DNA of 64,000 nt from Thermosynechococcaceae cyanobacterium Okahandja (GTDB taxonomy: Bacteria; Cyanobacteriota; Cyanobacteriia; Thermosynechococcales; Thermosynechococcaceae), in the NCBI GenBank assembly GCA_041530395.1, contig CP136945.1, positions 1,426,001 to 1,490,000 on the forward strand, written 5' to 3'. Each line of letters starts with the position of its first letter. Position 1 is the first letter of the stretch. Made by a program: the position numbers and the translations under genes. The notes beneath the pieces were generated by a model. The model did no database searches. It was given only the letters and a program-made list of their open reading frames with translations, and was not told where the DNA came from. Of this stretch, positions 8,649 to 16,125 are shown piece after piece.

Positions 8649-8858
8649 ATGGAAGATGAGCAAAGATGGAAAACTCAGTTTGACTCTACAACAGACAACC
8701 AATGGGATCGTATGGCTGAGATGGTTCAACGGGAAATAGCTGCTGGTGATACGACACCTCTAACTGATGTGTTTCCCACTCAGCCTAACTTCACCGATCT
8801 GCCGAGGCGATCGCGCACCCGGAGACCCCCTCGTGTGTCAGGCCATAGGGGTGGGTGA
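8649..8858 (+). CDS. Small hypothetical protein, antitoxin-like
   Basis: From ATG 8649 the 69-residue product starts MEDEQRWKTQFDSTTDNQW and continues DRMAEMVQREIAAGDTTPL, then TDVFP. This resembles short cyanobacterial proteins often found beside type II toxin genes, as I recall them. The last 20 or so residues (RRSRTRRPPRVSGHRGG) overlap a HIP1 site, look low in complexity and may be read-through of a broken end. No toxin gene follows; the next gene is convergent. It could be an orphaned antitoxin relic in the decayed region. Confidence 0.4.
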   Translation: MEDEQRWKTQFDSTTDNQWDRMAEMVQREIAAGDTTPLTDVFPTQPNFTDLPRRSRTRRPPRVSGHRGG

Positions 8859-8876
8859 GGTGGAATCGGCTTATTG

Positions 8877-9479
8877 CTAGCTCAGGCGTTGATCAATCCG
8901 CGAGAATTGATGATTAACGCTTTGCCAGATACGACGGTTATGAGGGTCTAGGCGCAGAGCCTTCTTGAGATAGGTGCGTGCTTGCTCATATGCTCGCTGA
9001 TCAATTAATGTGCTAGCCCATAGACAGTAAGTTTCCGCCTGCCATGTTTGCACCTCCTGATCTTGGGGTAACTGCCTTGCCAAGCTCTCCAGTAGCGCAA
9101 TGGCGCGAGGAAAGCGTCCTTCAGCAACAAATCCTCGCCATTGCCGTTGAAATTTGGCTTTTAGTTGTTGTTGCTCAGGGGTTAAAGGGGGAGCAGGCTC
9201 AACATTGGAGGATTTGACAGCAACTTTAACTGCCGTTCCTGAGCTTGTCTCAACCGCTGCTGTCGCACCAGTACCACCCTCCTCCCAGTACTGCACTAGG
9301 TAGCGATAAGCGTGATGAATGGCAATAAATCGCTCCTGATCAGCGGTATTGTTACTGGCGTGCATATCTGGATGATATTGACGCGCCAAGCGGCGATAGG
9401 ATGTCTTAATATCTTGTAAAGGTGCACCAACGGGCAGACCTAGCTGTCAGTAGCTTTCGATCAGTTGCGGATCAGCCAT
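8877..9479 (-). pseudogene. J-domain protein gene interrupted by an in-frame TGA
   Basis: Reading from ATG 9479 gives MADPQLIESY, then TGA at 9449-9447, then QLGLPVGAPLQDIKTSYRRL, ending helix II and the HPD motif (ARQYHPDMH) of a DnaJ-type J domain. The frame is otherwise open to 8877. A J domain needs both the segment before the stop and the HPD loop, so the stop splits it; the first in-frame initiation codon after the stop is a TTG at 9389, inside helix II. After the J domain is a linker and C-terminal TPR-like helices (AIALLESLARQLPQDQEVQTW, ARTYLKKALRLDPHNRRIWQ). A single CGA-to-TGA change would explain the stop. It may be a recent pseudogene or a sequence error. Confidence 0.8.
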
Positions 9480-9558
9480 CATGCTTATCCTTCTAAGCTA
9501 TTTCTCTGGCACGTCGAACTCAGCCAAGCTATCCGTATTTTATTTTCTGCGGAAGTGC

Positions 9559-10584
9559 TTACTGGCTCTGAATTTGGGATAAGCCGGCACCCGGATAGTA
9601 GGTGCCCAAAATTTGTAAATGATTATATCCCCGTTTGCCCAGTTCGTAGGCTCCGGTTTGGCTCATGCCCCGCCCGCCAAACACATCGCGGACAATGTCA
9701 TCGGTGGCCGCATACATCGAAACCATCACCCGCCCGCTTTTGGTGAGCACAATGCCGCGGGTGGCTTCCACTGCCGCTTGGCCAGTATTCCACTCGGTTT
9801 CAATGCCCCGATACACTTGCCAGCGTTCATCATTCCCGAGGTCAAAAAAGTGGCTGGCGGGCTGAACCATTTGCGCTAGGGCGTAGGAGCGGGCGGCGAT
9901 CGCCTGCGCCTTGAGGGTTTCCATGGGCCAGTCAGGATACACTTCTGATCCGACAACACTGACAAGGTATTGCTCGAGATCCACCTGATTCACTGCCGTG
10001 ACGGTGTTGCCTTGGGCAATCAGGCGAACAACGCCGCGATACCATTGACGACCAACAAACGTGAGTTGATTGCTGGGGCGAATCCAGAGGGAGGCCGCAA
10101 GGGGCTGACCATTCCAGATTAAAACCCCGTCACGAGCCGTAACGGTAACCCCTTGGAAGGGAGCTAGTTGGGTCATCACCTGCTGCTGATCGTTGGTGAC
10201 CGCAGTGGTAACGGCAGCGCCGACGGTGAGGTGGGCTTGATCGCGGGCGATCGCGACCCGCACCTGTGGGGCAGGGCCTTGGCTGGGGGGCACCGGCTGA
10301 AGAGCAACGGGTGGCGTTGGCGGTAAAATGGCCTTTGCTTGGGTAGCCGCTGTGGGGGCAGTCCTGGGTGCTTTGCTGGAGGGTACCAAGAGGGGATCCC
10401 GCCCATCAAGCAGAGGCCGGGGTAAGGGACGTGGCGGCACAGGAACAGGTTCTGGTATGGCAGCGGTGGAGGGCAATAAGGTGCGGATGAACCATAGGGT
10501 CAAGCCACTACTGAAGAGCGTTGCCACAGCAAACGAAAGCACTAGGGGCGATCGCCGCCTTGCCTGAAGCAGAACTCGAGCCAT
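9559..10584 (-). CDS. SpoIID/LytB-domain protein
   Basis: A 341-residue exported or membrane-anchored protein. An N-terminal hydrophobic segment (LVLSFAVATLFSSGLTLWFI) is followed by a proline-rich linker, then the SpoIID/LytB domain: VNQVDLEQYLVSVVGSEV, WPMETLKAQAIAARSYAL and the C-terminal GGRGMSQTGAYELG. SpoIID-type domains act on peptidoglycan glycan strands as lytic transglycosylases or enhance amidases. In a non-sporulating cyanobacterium the role is presumably cell-wall remodelling. The gene follows, on the same strand, the glycosyltransferase gene with 76 bases between them. Confidence 0.88.
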   Translation of the reverse strand: MARVLLQARRRSPLVLSFAVATLFSSGLTLWFIRTLLPSTAAIPEPVPVPPRPLPRPLLDGRDPLLVPSSKAPRTAPTAATQAKAILPPTPPVALQPVPPSQGPAPQVRVAIARDQAHLTVGAAVTTAVTNDQQQVMTQLAPFQGVTVTARDGVLIWNGQPLAASLWIRPSNQLTFVGRQWYRGVVRLIAQGNTVTAVNQVDLEQYLVSVVGSEVYPDWPMETLKAQAIAARSYALAQMVQPASHFFDLGNDERWQVYRGIETEWNTGQAAVEATRGIVLTKSGRVMVSMYAATDDIVRDVFGGRGMSQTGAYELGKRGYNHLQILGTYYPGAGLSQIQSQ

Positions 10585-10660
10585 TGTACTTGGCTGCCTC
10601 CTCGTCCACCTTGCTTATTGTATAAGGCAGCACTGAATTTGCCATGCAAACTTTGCTGGC

Positions 10661-11731
10661 TCAGGAGCTGTAGTTCCGGTATACCGCCGTTAACCAGCGT
10701 TCAACCCTATCCCCATAAACCTCAAGGCTATACTCCTGCTCTGCCTGCTGACGGCAGGCCCAACGGCTAATCTGCTCAATTTGCCCAAGGGCGGCAATGA
10801 GATCGGGGACCGAATCGGGTGTAACTAAAAAGCCCGTTTGCCCATGACGGACAATTTCACTGGGGCCGCCGCGATCGTAGGCAATGACCGGCACGCCACA
10901 GGCCAAACTTTCAATCACTACATTGCCAAAGGCTTCTACCCAGCGGGAGGTGAGCAGCAGGGCACGGCAGCGCCGCAGATGGTCTTGCATTTCTGGAGTG
11001 GGCAAAAATCCAAGGTATTCAACGGGCGCATCGGGATACTCGGCTTGGATTTGCTGCCAATAGGCCACATCCTGCATCTGCCCCATAATTTTTAGGGGGG
11101 TACGGGTGACGTTGACGGCTGCAACCGCATCTTCAAGACCCTTTTCAGGGGCAATGCGCCCGAGCCAGCATACTGCCGCGTCCGGGGTGTCACAAAATTC
11201 GTAAAGGCTTAAGTCTAGGCCGCTGCCTAAACACACGCAGCGATCGCCAAAGGGAAACGTGGCTGCCTGTGTCCGGGTATAAACACCAATGCTGCCGGGG
11301 TATTGATCCAAAACGGTAGCGATCGCCTGATCCATCACCTCGGAAATCGAAGCCATGCTGACAAGGTGCGCCACCGGTCGAGACAAGAAGGGGGTGAGAT
11401 AAAAGGGCAGCCAATCGTAGGCAAAATTCAGGATGAGGTCATAATCCTGCTGCACCTGACGCACCCGCTGCCACAGGTTGGCAAGGACACTATTACCGGG
11501 CATGACAATGGGCTGATCGCGGGTTTGGTGCTGCGCCGGTACCTGGAGTTCACCCGCCATCTGCTCGATGGACACCGCTGCTGGCAAGCTGGAGCCGCTG
11601 GGGGCAAGGATGTGAATCGCGTACCCTCGGGGTTGCAAGGCCAGTACCATATTCAAGAGGGTGAGTTCCACTCCTCCCCCCTTGCCGGTGCCCAACGGCC
11701 CAACGGATGTGGAGGCAAACAGAAGTCTCAG
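10661..11731 (-). CDS. Glycosyltransferase family 4 protein with probable CTG start
   Basis: A GT-B glycosyltransferase: N-terminal GTGKGGGVELTLLNM donor-side loop and C-terminal half with WLGRIAPEKGLEDAV, the E-x7-E-like ESLACGVPVIAYDRGG-SEI segment. No ATG or GTG exists in frame upstream of the glycine-rich loop. The frame is open back to the atpG stop, and reading from CTG at 11731 gives MRLLFASTSVGPLGTGKGGG, a textbook beta-strand plus loop; GAGGA lies seven bases before this CTG. A TTG at 11695 would delete the first strand. The acceptor is unknown. The gene lies 15 bases downstream of atpG, so it is probably co-transcribed with it. Confidence 0.8.
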   Translation of the reverse strand: MRLLFASTSVGPLGTGKGGGVELTLLNMVLALQPRGYAIHILAPSGSSLPAAVSIEQMAGELQVPAQHQTRDQPIVMPGNSVLANLWQRVRQVQQDYDLILNFAYDWLPFYLTPFLSRPVAHLVSMASISEVMDQAIATVLDQYPGSIGVYTRTQAATFPFGDRCVCLGSGLDLSLYEFCDTPDAAVCWLGRIAPEKGLEDAVAAVNVTRTPLKIMGQMQDVAYWQQIQAEYPDAPVEYLGFLPTPEMQDHLRRCRALLLTSRWVEAFGNVVIESLACGVPVIAYDRGGPSEIVRHGQTGFLVTPDSVPDLIAALGQIEQISRWACRQQAEQEYSLEVYGDRVERWLTAVYRNYSS

Positions 11732-11746
11732 AATGGGGTCCTCACT

Positions 11747-12694
11747 CTACCGCAGTGCTTCGGCACCCGCCACCACTTCCAGAATTTCTTGGGTAATGGC
11801 CGCTTGGCGCGCCTTGTTGTAGGAGAGGGTCAGCGTACCAATCAGGGCTTGGGCGTTTTCGCTGGCGTTATTCATGGCGGTCATCCGTGCCGCTAGTTCT
11901 GAGGCTGCCGCTTCTTGCAGTGCCCGCAGCAGTTGGTTGCTCAAGTACAGGGGCAGCAGGGCATCAAGGATTTGCACCGGATCCTGCTCAAAAATCATAT
12001 CCGGGGGCAGTGCTGGCAAATTCGAGGTCACTTTCTCGCGATTCACTTCTAGGTGCGATGCCCGCGTCGTTAGGCGAAAAATTTCATCATCGGCGGCTTC
12101 TAACCCTTGGGGATCAAGGGGCAGCAGGGTTTGCACGACCGGCTTCGAGCTAATGAGCGAGACAAATTTGGTGTAAATTAACTCCACCCGATCTACGGTT
12201 TCTGACAAAAAGAGGGCGAGCAACTCGTTGGCAATTTGACCCGCTTCGCTGGCGGAGGGAATTTGCTCTAGCCCAGAATATACCGCATCAATGGGGTACT
12301 CCCGCCGCTGGAAGTACTGCGCTGCTTTGCGACCCACAATCACCAACGTGTATTTAATCCCTTCGGCATCGAGTTCTGCGGTTCGTTCTTTGGCACGGCG
12401 GATGACATTGGTGTTGTAGCCGCCACACAGGCCGCGATCGCCCGTGACCACAAGGAGGGCTACGGTCTTGACGGGACGTTTGGCCAAGAGGGGCAAGTTG
12501 GCATCTTCAAAGCGCAGCCGCGTTTGCAGGCCGTAGAGCACTTGGGCAAGGCGATCGGCAAAGGGACGACTAGCCATCACCTGCTCTTGGGCGCGACGCA
12601 CTTTTGCTGCGGCCACAAGGCGCATGGCTTCGGTAATTTTGCGGGTATCTTTGATGGTTTTGATGCGATCGCGAATAGCTTTGAGATTGGGCAC
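11747..12694 (-). CDS. atpG: F1 ATP synthase gamma subunit
   Basis: The rotary central stalk of F1. Termini are diagnostic: [20 protein letters not shown] at the N terminus and [20 protein letters not shown] at the C terminus. The 315-residue length reflects the cyanobacterial/chloroplast insertion (about residues 195-230), here without the cysteine pair used for thioredoxin control in plants. In cyanobacteria the gene is also called atpC. No other ATP synthase gene is visible in the window. Upstream, about 90 bases away, begin hairpins belonging to a tnpB element, so the natural promoter must lie in the short remaining stretch. Confidence 0.96.
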   Translation of the reverse strand: MPNLKAIRDRIKTIKDTRKITEAMRLVAAAKVRRAQEQVMASRPFADRLAQVLYGLQTRLRFEDANLPLLAKRPVKTVALLVVTGDRGLCGGYNTNVIRRAKERTAELDAEGIKYTLVIVGRKAAQYFQRREYPIDAVYSGLEQIPSASEAGQIANELLALFLSETVDRVELIYTKFVSLISSKPVVQTLLPLDPQGLEAADDEIFRLTTRASHLEVNREKVTSNLPALPPDMIFEQDPVQILDALLPLYLSNQLLRALQEAAASELAARMTAMNNASENAQALIGTLTLSYNKARQAAITQEILEVVAGAEALR

Positions 12695-12787
12695 GGTAAT
12701 CTATACTCCTAAGCAAAGCGTCCCTGCCCTAAGATTTTAGCCTAGAGGGGGATCGCCGCGATCGCCTAGGGGGTGTTTTCGGTGGCG

Positions 12788-12844
12788 GCTGCTTCAGCTA
12801 AAAAGCAGCAGGAGCCCCGCACTCTGGCAAGGCCGAGTGCCGGG
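12788..12844 (+). repeat. Two hairpins upstream of the second tnpB (candidate left end)
   Basis: Arms GCTGCTT (12788-12794) and AAGCAGC (12803-12809) are perfect. They are followed by GCACTC (12819-12824) and GAGTGC (12835-12840), extended by flanking CCC and GGG. Subterminal hairpins of this kind mark IS200/IS605 left ends; the first hairpin could instead be an unrelated terminator. The boundary was not resolved. Confidence 0.45.
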
Positions 12845-12906
12845 AGGAATGCGAGTCCGACATAGGGACTAAGCCTGATATCGGTCATGCAGACAACCTT
12901 CTTCTG

Positions 12907-14118
12907 ATGAGATACACTAAAGCTATGAATCAAGTCCTGACTATCTCCTGCAAGCTAAAGGTATCCGAGTCGCAAGCCGCAAAACTGGATGCGACAGTGG
13001 ATGCATTTGCAAAGGCGTTGAACTGGGTAAACCAGAATACGCCACAGAAGATAGTCAATGCGGTCAAGCTGCAATCCCTTTGCTATCGCGAGATTCGCGC
13101 TCGGTTTGGCTTGTCGAGTAATTTGGCTCAGCAAGTTTGCCGTCGAGTTGCTGGGTCTCGTAAGGTGGCTAAGCAAAAACAACGCCCAGTCAAAGCATTC
13201 AAAACTGGCTTTGTTACCTATGACGCTCGCATCTTCTCCTTTCGTGAGCGGGACTGGACGGTCTCGCTCACTACCGTGGATGGTCGTGAGCGGTTTGAAC
13301 TGGCAATTGGTAACTACCAAAGAGGGATGCTAAAGGGATCTGCCCCTAAGTCTGCAACGCTGGTCAAGCGGCAAGACGGCTTCTACTACATCCAGATTTG
13401 CGTGGCGTCGGAACCGCCAACCCCGCAGGATAGCGATAGGGTTTTGGGTGTGGACTTAGGACGTACAGACATTGCACACACGTCGGAGGGACAACACTGG
13501 GATGGGCAAGACATAACCAAGGTTCGAGACCACTTTGCCAACTTGAGAGCCGCGCTCCAGCACAAAGCCAGTCAGGGCACACGCAGTTCGAGACGGAGAT
13601 GCCGTCAACTGCTGCAACGGCTGTCTGGCCGCGAGCAGCGGTTCCAAACATGGGTCAACCACAATGTTTCTCAACGCATCGTTGAAACCGCTAAGTCTCT
13701 TTCTGCCAGCATTGCCATTGAAGATTTGACGGGCATTCGAGAGCGTACCAACCAGCAGCCTCGCAGCAAAACGGAACGCAGACGCAGTAATAGTTGGGCG
13801 TTCCACCAGTTGAGGTTGTTTGTGGAGTACAAAGCTTTGGGAGCTGGGGTGAAGGTTTATGCCGTTAACCCCAGATACACGTCTCAAATGTGTCATCGAT
13901 GCCTGCACATTCATCCCGACCCCAACAAGTCCTATCGGAACGGTAAGCGATTTGAGTGCGGGCACTGTGGTTGGCAGGGTGATGCTGATTTTAACGGTGC
14001 GAAGAATATCGCTGCATTGGGGGCGCTTGTAAACCGCCCTAGAGGTTCGGGAGCAATGTCTTGTTCGTTGCAGGATGTTGTTCTCAGGGCTGCTGAAAGC
14101 CCGCTCCGTACCGCTTAG
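12907..14118 (+). CDS. tnpB: TnpB-family RNA-guided nuclease / IS1341-type transposase
   Basis: Complete 403-residue TnpB. RuvC residues are D183 in LGVDLGRTD, E272 in AIEDLTGIRER and D361 in GDADFNGAKNI, with the zinc ribbon CHRC...CGHC between the last two. The start may be ATG 12907 or ATG 12925 (MNQVLTISCKL). It differs clearly from the first TnpB in the window and so represents a separate element. No tnpA accompanies it. The 3' end runs through a strong hairpin shared with the neighbouring convergent gene, with which it overlaps by four bases. All catalytic residues are present, so it may be active. Confidence 0.92.
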   Translation: MRYTKAMNQVLTISCKLKVSESQAAKLDATVDAFAKALNWVNQNTPQKIVNAVKLQSLCYREIRARFGLSSNLAQQVCRRVAGSRKVAKQKQRPVKAFKTGFVTYDARIFSFRERDWTVSLTTVDGRERFELAIGNYQRGMLKGSAPKSATLVKRQDGFYYIQICVASEPPTPQDSDRVLGVDLGRTDIAHTSEGQHWDGQDITKVRDHFANLRAALQHKASQGTRSSRRRCRQLLQRLSGREQRFQTWVNHNVSQRIVETAKSLSASIAIEDLTGIRERTNQQPRSKTERRRSNSWAFHQLRLFVEYKALGAGVKVYAVNPRYTSQMCHRCLHIHPDPNKSYRNGKRFECGHCGWQGDADFNGAKNIAALGALVNRPRGSGAMSCSLQDVVLRAAESPLRTA

Positions 14119-14132
14119 CGGTCGGAGTCGGG
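14100..14132 (+). repeat. Right-end hairpin of the second tnpB element (candidate omega-RNA scaffold)
   Basis: The pairing is CCCG-CTCCG-T-ACCGC with GCGGT-CGGAG-T-CGGG, about 14 base pairs with two single T bulges and a short loop. It contains the tnpB stop codon on the plus strand and the stop codon of the convergent coiled-coil gene on the minus strand. IS200/IS605 right ends and TnpB guide RNAs both carry such a structure. Confidence 0.65.
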
Positions 14133-15095
14133 TAGTTTACGCGTGCGACCCCGCGCTAACACCGTGAGAATCGGAACGGCCAGTGTGGCCAAGGGGGGCA
14201 CCACCCGCCCCACCGGTTGGGGCAGATTCAGGCTAACGCTCAGGGCTGAAATCACCGTTGCCGCTATACCGCTAATCCAGAGGACATTGCCTTGGTGGCG
14301 CAGTTGCCGTTTCAGTTGGCGACTTTCCTGAGCGGCCAGAGTTAACTCGGTGGGTACAACCGTCTGACCCTTCAGCAACTCATTATCGTGCTGTAGCTCT
14401 TCTAGGGCTAGCTTGGTCTCGTCCAACTGGGTCTGTAGGGTATCCCGCTCTGCTTCCACTTGATTCAGTTGGCGGGTGAGCTCCGCCAGTTGTTGGGCGA
14501 GGCTAATATCATGGGGTTCACTGAGGAGTGCCGTTTCTTCAAGGGTCTCTGCGGGGGCGGCTGCTAGGGCCTCCTGAAGTTGCTGCTCAAGCGCCGCTTT
14601 TTCCACCACCAGCGACTGTAGTTGGGCTTGCAACTCTTCCTGCTGGGTCATCGCTTGGGCAAGTTCCTGCTCTAGGTTTTGGCGAACCCCCTCAAGAGCG
14701 GTCATTTCAGCGGTTAAGCGGGCAACTTCCGCCTCTAAGGGCGCAGTTTGTAGAGCGCTTTCTTGGGCTGCCAACTGGTCTTGAACCTCTTGTGCTTGGG
14801 CGCTCACCTGTTGATAGCTGGCTTCCATCTGGCGGAGTTGATCCCGAAGCTGATCTCGCTCCCGTTGCAGGTTTGTTAGTTCCGCTGTCAGGTGGCTAAT
14901 TTGCTCCTGCAACTCAGCATTCTGGGCAATGGCGCGCTGCTCTGCCGAACTGGTGAGGGATTCTAATTCTGCCGTCAGTGAGCTTAAATCCACCTCATCA
15001 GGCTGACTGGGGGTAGGTGCCAGTTCTCCCAAATCCGTGATGATGTTTTCTAGCAAATCATCGGGTAAGTTGCTGGGATTTTCGGGACTGGGCAT
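14115..15095 (-). CDS. Coiled-coil protein with C-terminal membrane hairpin
   Basis: From ATG 15095 (MPSPENPSNLPDD), with GAGG nine bases upstream, the product is 326 residues. Residues from about 35 to 245 are an almost uninterrupted coiled coil rich in Gln, Glu and Leu. Two hydrophobic segments follow (VLWISGIAATVISALSVSL and VVPPLATLAVPILTVLA), then a short basic tail. It is probably an inner-membrane or thylakoid-anchored scaffold; I do not recognise a named family. The last residues (PDSDR) and the stop are encoded by the tnpB element's right-end hairpin, so the original C terminus may have been replaced on insertion. It is divergent from the phosphodiesterase gene. Confidence 0.75.
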   Translation of the reverse strand: MPSPENPSNLPDDLLENIITDLGELAPTPSQPDEVDLSSLTAELESLTSSAEQRAIAQNAELQEQISHLTAELTNLQRERDQLRDQLRQMEASYQQVSAQAQEVQDQLAAQESALQTAPLEAEVARLTAEMTALEGVRQNLEQELAQAMTQQEELQAQLQSLVVEKAALEQQLQEALAAAPAETLEETALLSEPHDISLAQQLAELTRQLNQVEAERDTLQTQLDETKLALEELQHDNELLKGQTVVPTELTLAAQESRQLKRQLRHQGNVLWISGIAATVISALSVSLNLPQPVGRVVPPLATLAVPILTVLARGRTRKLPDSDR

Positions 15096-15149
15096 GATGT
15101 TTGACCTCAGCGGATAAGACCCTAAGAATTCCTCCAATTATAGCGATCG

Positions 15150-15197
15150 CCAATCCTATCCTCTAGTCTAGAGCCAATCCTATCCTCTAGTCTAGAA
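15150..15197. repeat. 24-base tandem repeat containing a palindrome
   Basis: Two direct copies, differing only in the last base, lie at 15150-15173 and 15174-15197. Each begins CCAATCCTATCC and ends in CTCTAGTCTAGAG or its A variant; CTCTAG-T-CTAGAG is a perfect inverted repeat in the first copy. They occupy the intergenic space between two divergent genes, so they may be operators. Confidence 0.8.
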
Positions 15198-15277
15198 GTA
15201 TTTAACCGCTCAACAAGTGTGAGCTAGACATGCTTGGGGCTAGCGATCCTTCGCAACGTGGAGTCACGCAATCTCTT

Positions 15278-16060
15278 ATGTCTCAATCTGTGTATTTGAT
15301 TCAATTATCAGACCTGCACCTCTTTGCCAGTGCCACTGGCAGACTCCTTGGGCTGGCCACCGCCGAGTCCTTGGCTGCCATTTTAGAAGCCATTCAGTCG
15401 CCGCCCCCCGAAGTGCTGCTGTTAACCGGAGACTTGGCCCAAGAACCCTGTCCCCAAACCTACACGAACCTTGCCCGTGCCCTCCAGCATCTCCCCTGCC
15501 CGGTCTATTGGATTCCGGGGAACCACGACGACCCCGCCGCCATGACTCCGGCGCTGTTGCAACCTCCCCTGCGGAGCGATCGCCACCTGTTTGTGGGGGC
15601 GTGGCAAGGTCTGCTGCTAAGTTCCCAAGTGACGGGTCAGGTGCACGGTGAATTAAGTGAGGCAACCCTCGCGTGGCTCGATGAGCAGTTGGGCACCAGC
15701 GATCGCCCCGCCTTTATTGCCCTACACCACCCGCCCTTTGTGACAGGGGCACCTTGGCTCGACAGTAGCCGCCTGCAAAACCCAGAGGCACTCTTTGCCG
15801 TCCTCGATCGCCATCCCCACGTCAAATTAGTGCTCTTTGGTCACATTCATCAGCCGTTTCGCGCCGAGCGCCACGGTGTCACCTACTTGGGCTGCCCCTC
15901 CACCTGCATTCAGTTTTTACCCCAGGCTCCTGAATTTACCCTTGAACCCATTGGCCCCGGCTTTCGTCAACTCTGGCTGGAGGCCGACGGCACCTTCAGA
16001 ACCCAAATCCAGCGCGTTGATATACCGCTCACCCTCGACTTGGCTGCCGCAGGCTACTGA
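15278..16060 (+). CDS. Metallophosphoesterase, CpdA-type cyclic nucleotide phosphodiesterase
   Basis: Has the class III phosphodiesterase metal-binding motifs in order: DLHLF, LLTGDLAQ, GNHDD, ALHHPP and GHIHQPF. The 260-residue length fits CpdA-like 3',5'-cAMP phosphodiesterases and the C-terminal region follows the same layout. The start is best placed at ATG 15278 (MSQSVYLIQLSDLHLF); an upstream in-frame TTG at 15230 would add 16 residues with no similarity. Cyanobacteria use cAMP in light and motility signalling, so hydrolysis of cAMP is the likely role, but the substrate cannot be fixed from sequence. It is co-directional with the radical SAM gene 65 bases downstream. Confidence 0.85.
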   Translation: MSQSVYLIQLSDLHLFASATGRLLGLATAESLAAILEAIQSPPPEVLLLTGDLAQEPCPQTYTNLARALQHLPCPVYWIPGNHDDPAAMTPALLQPPLRSDRHLFVGAWQGLLLSSQVTGQVHGELSEATLAWLDEQLGTSDRPAFIALHHPPFVTGAPWLDSSRLQNPEALFAVLDRHPHVKLVLFGHIHQPFRAERHGVTYLGCPSTCIQFLPQAPEFTLEPIGPGFRQLWLEADGTFRTQIQRVDIPLTLDLAAAGY

Positions 16061-16125
16061 AAACTAGGCGATAGCCGCTGCCGTAGGCTATACCTAATTA
16101 CAAGCAGATTACGGAGTGTTGGGTC

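Noticed and set aside
8544-8729. 61-residue minus-strand frame in the decayed stretch
   Set aside because: No similarity to any protein I know, opposite to the small antitoxin-like frame, and biased composition.
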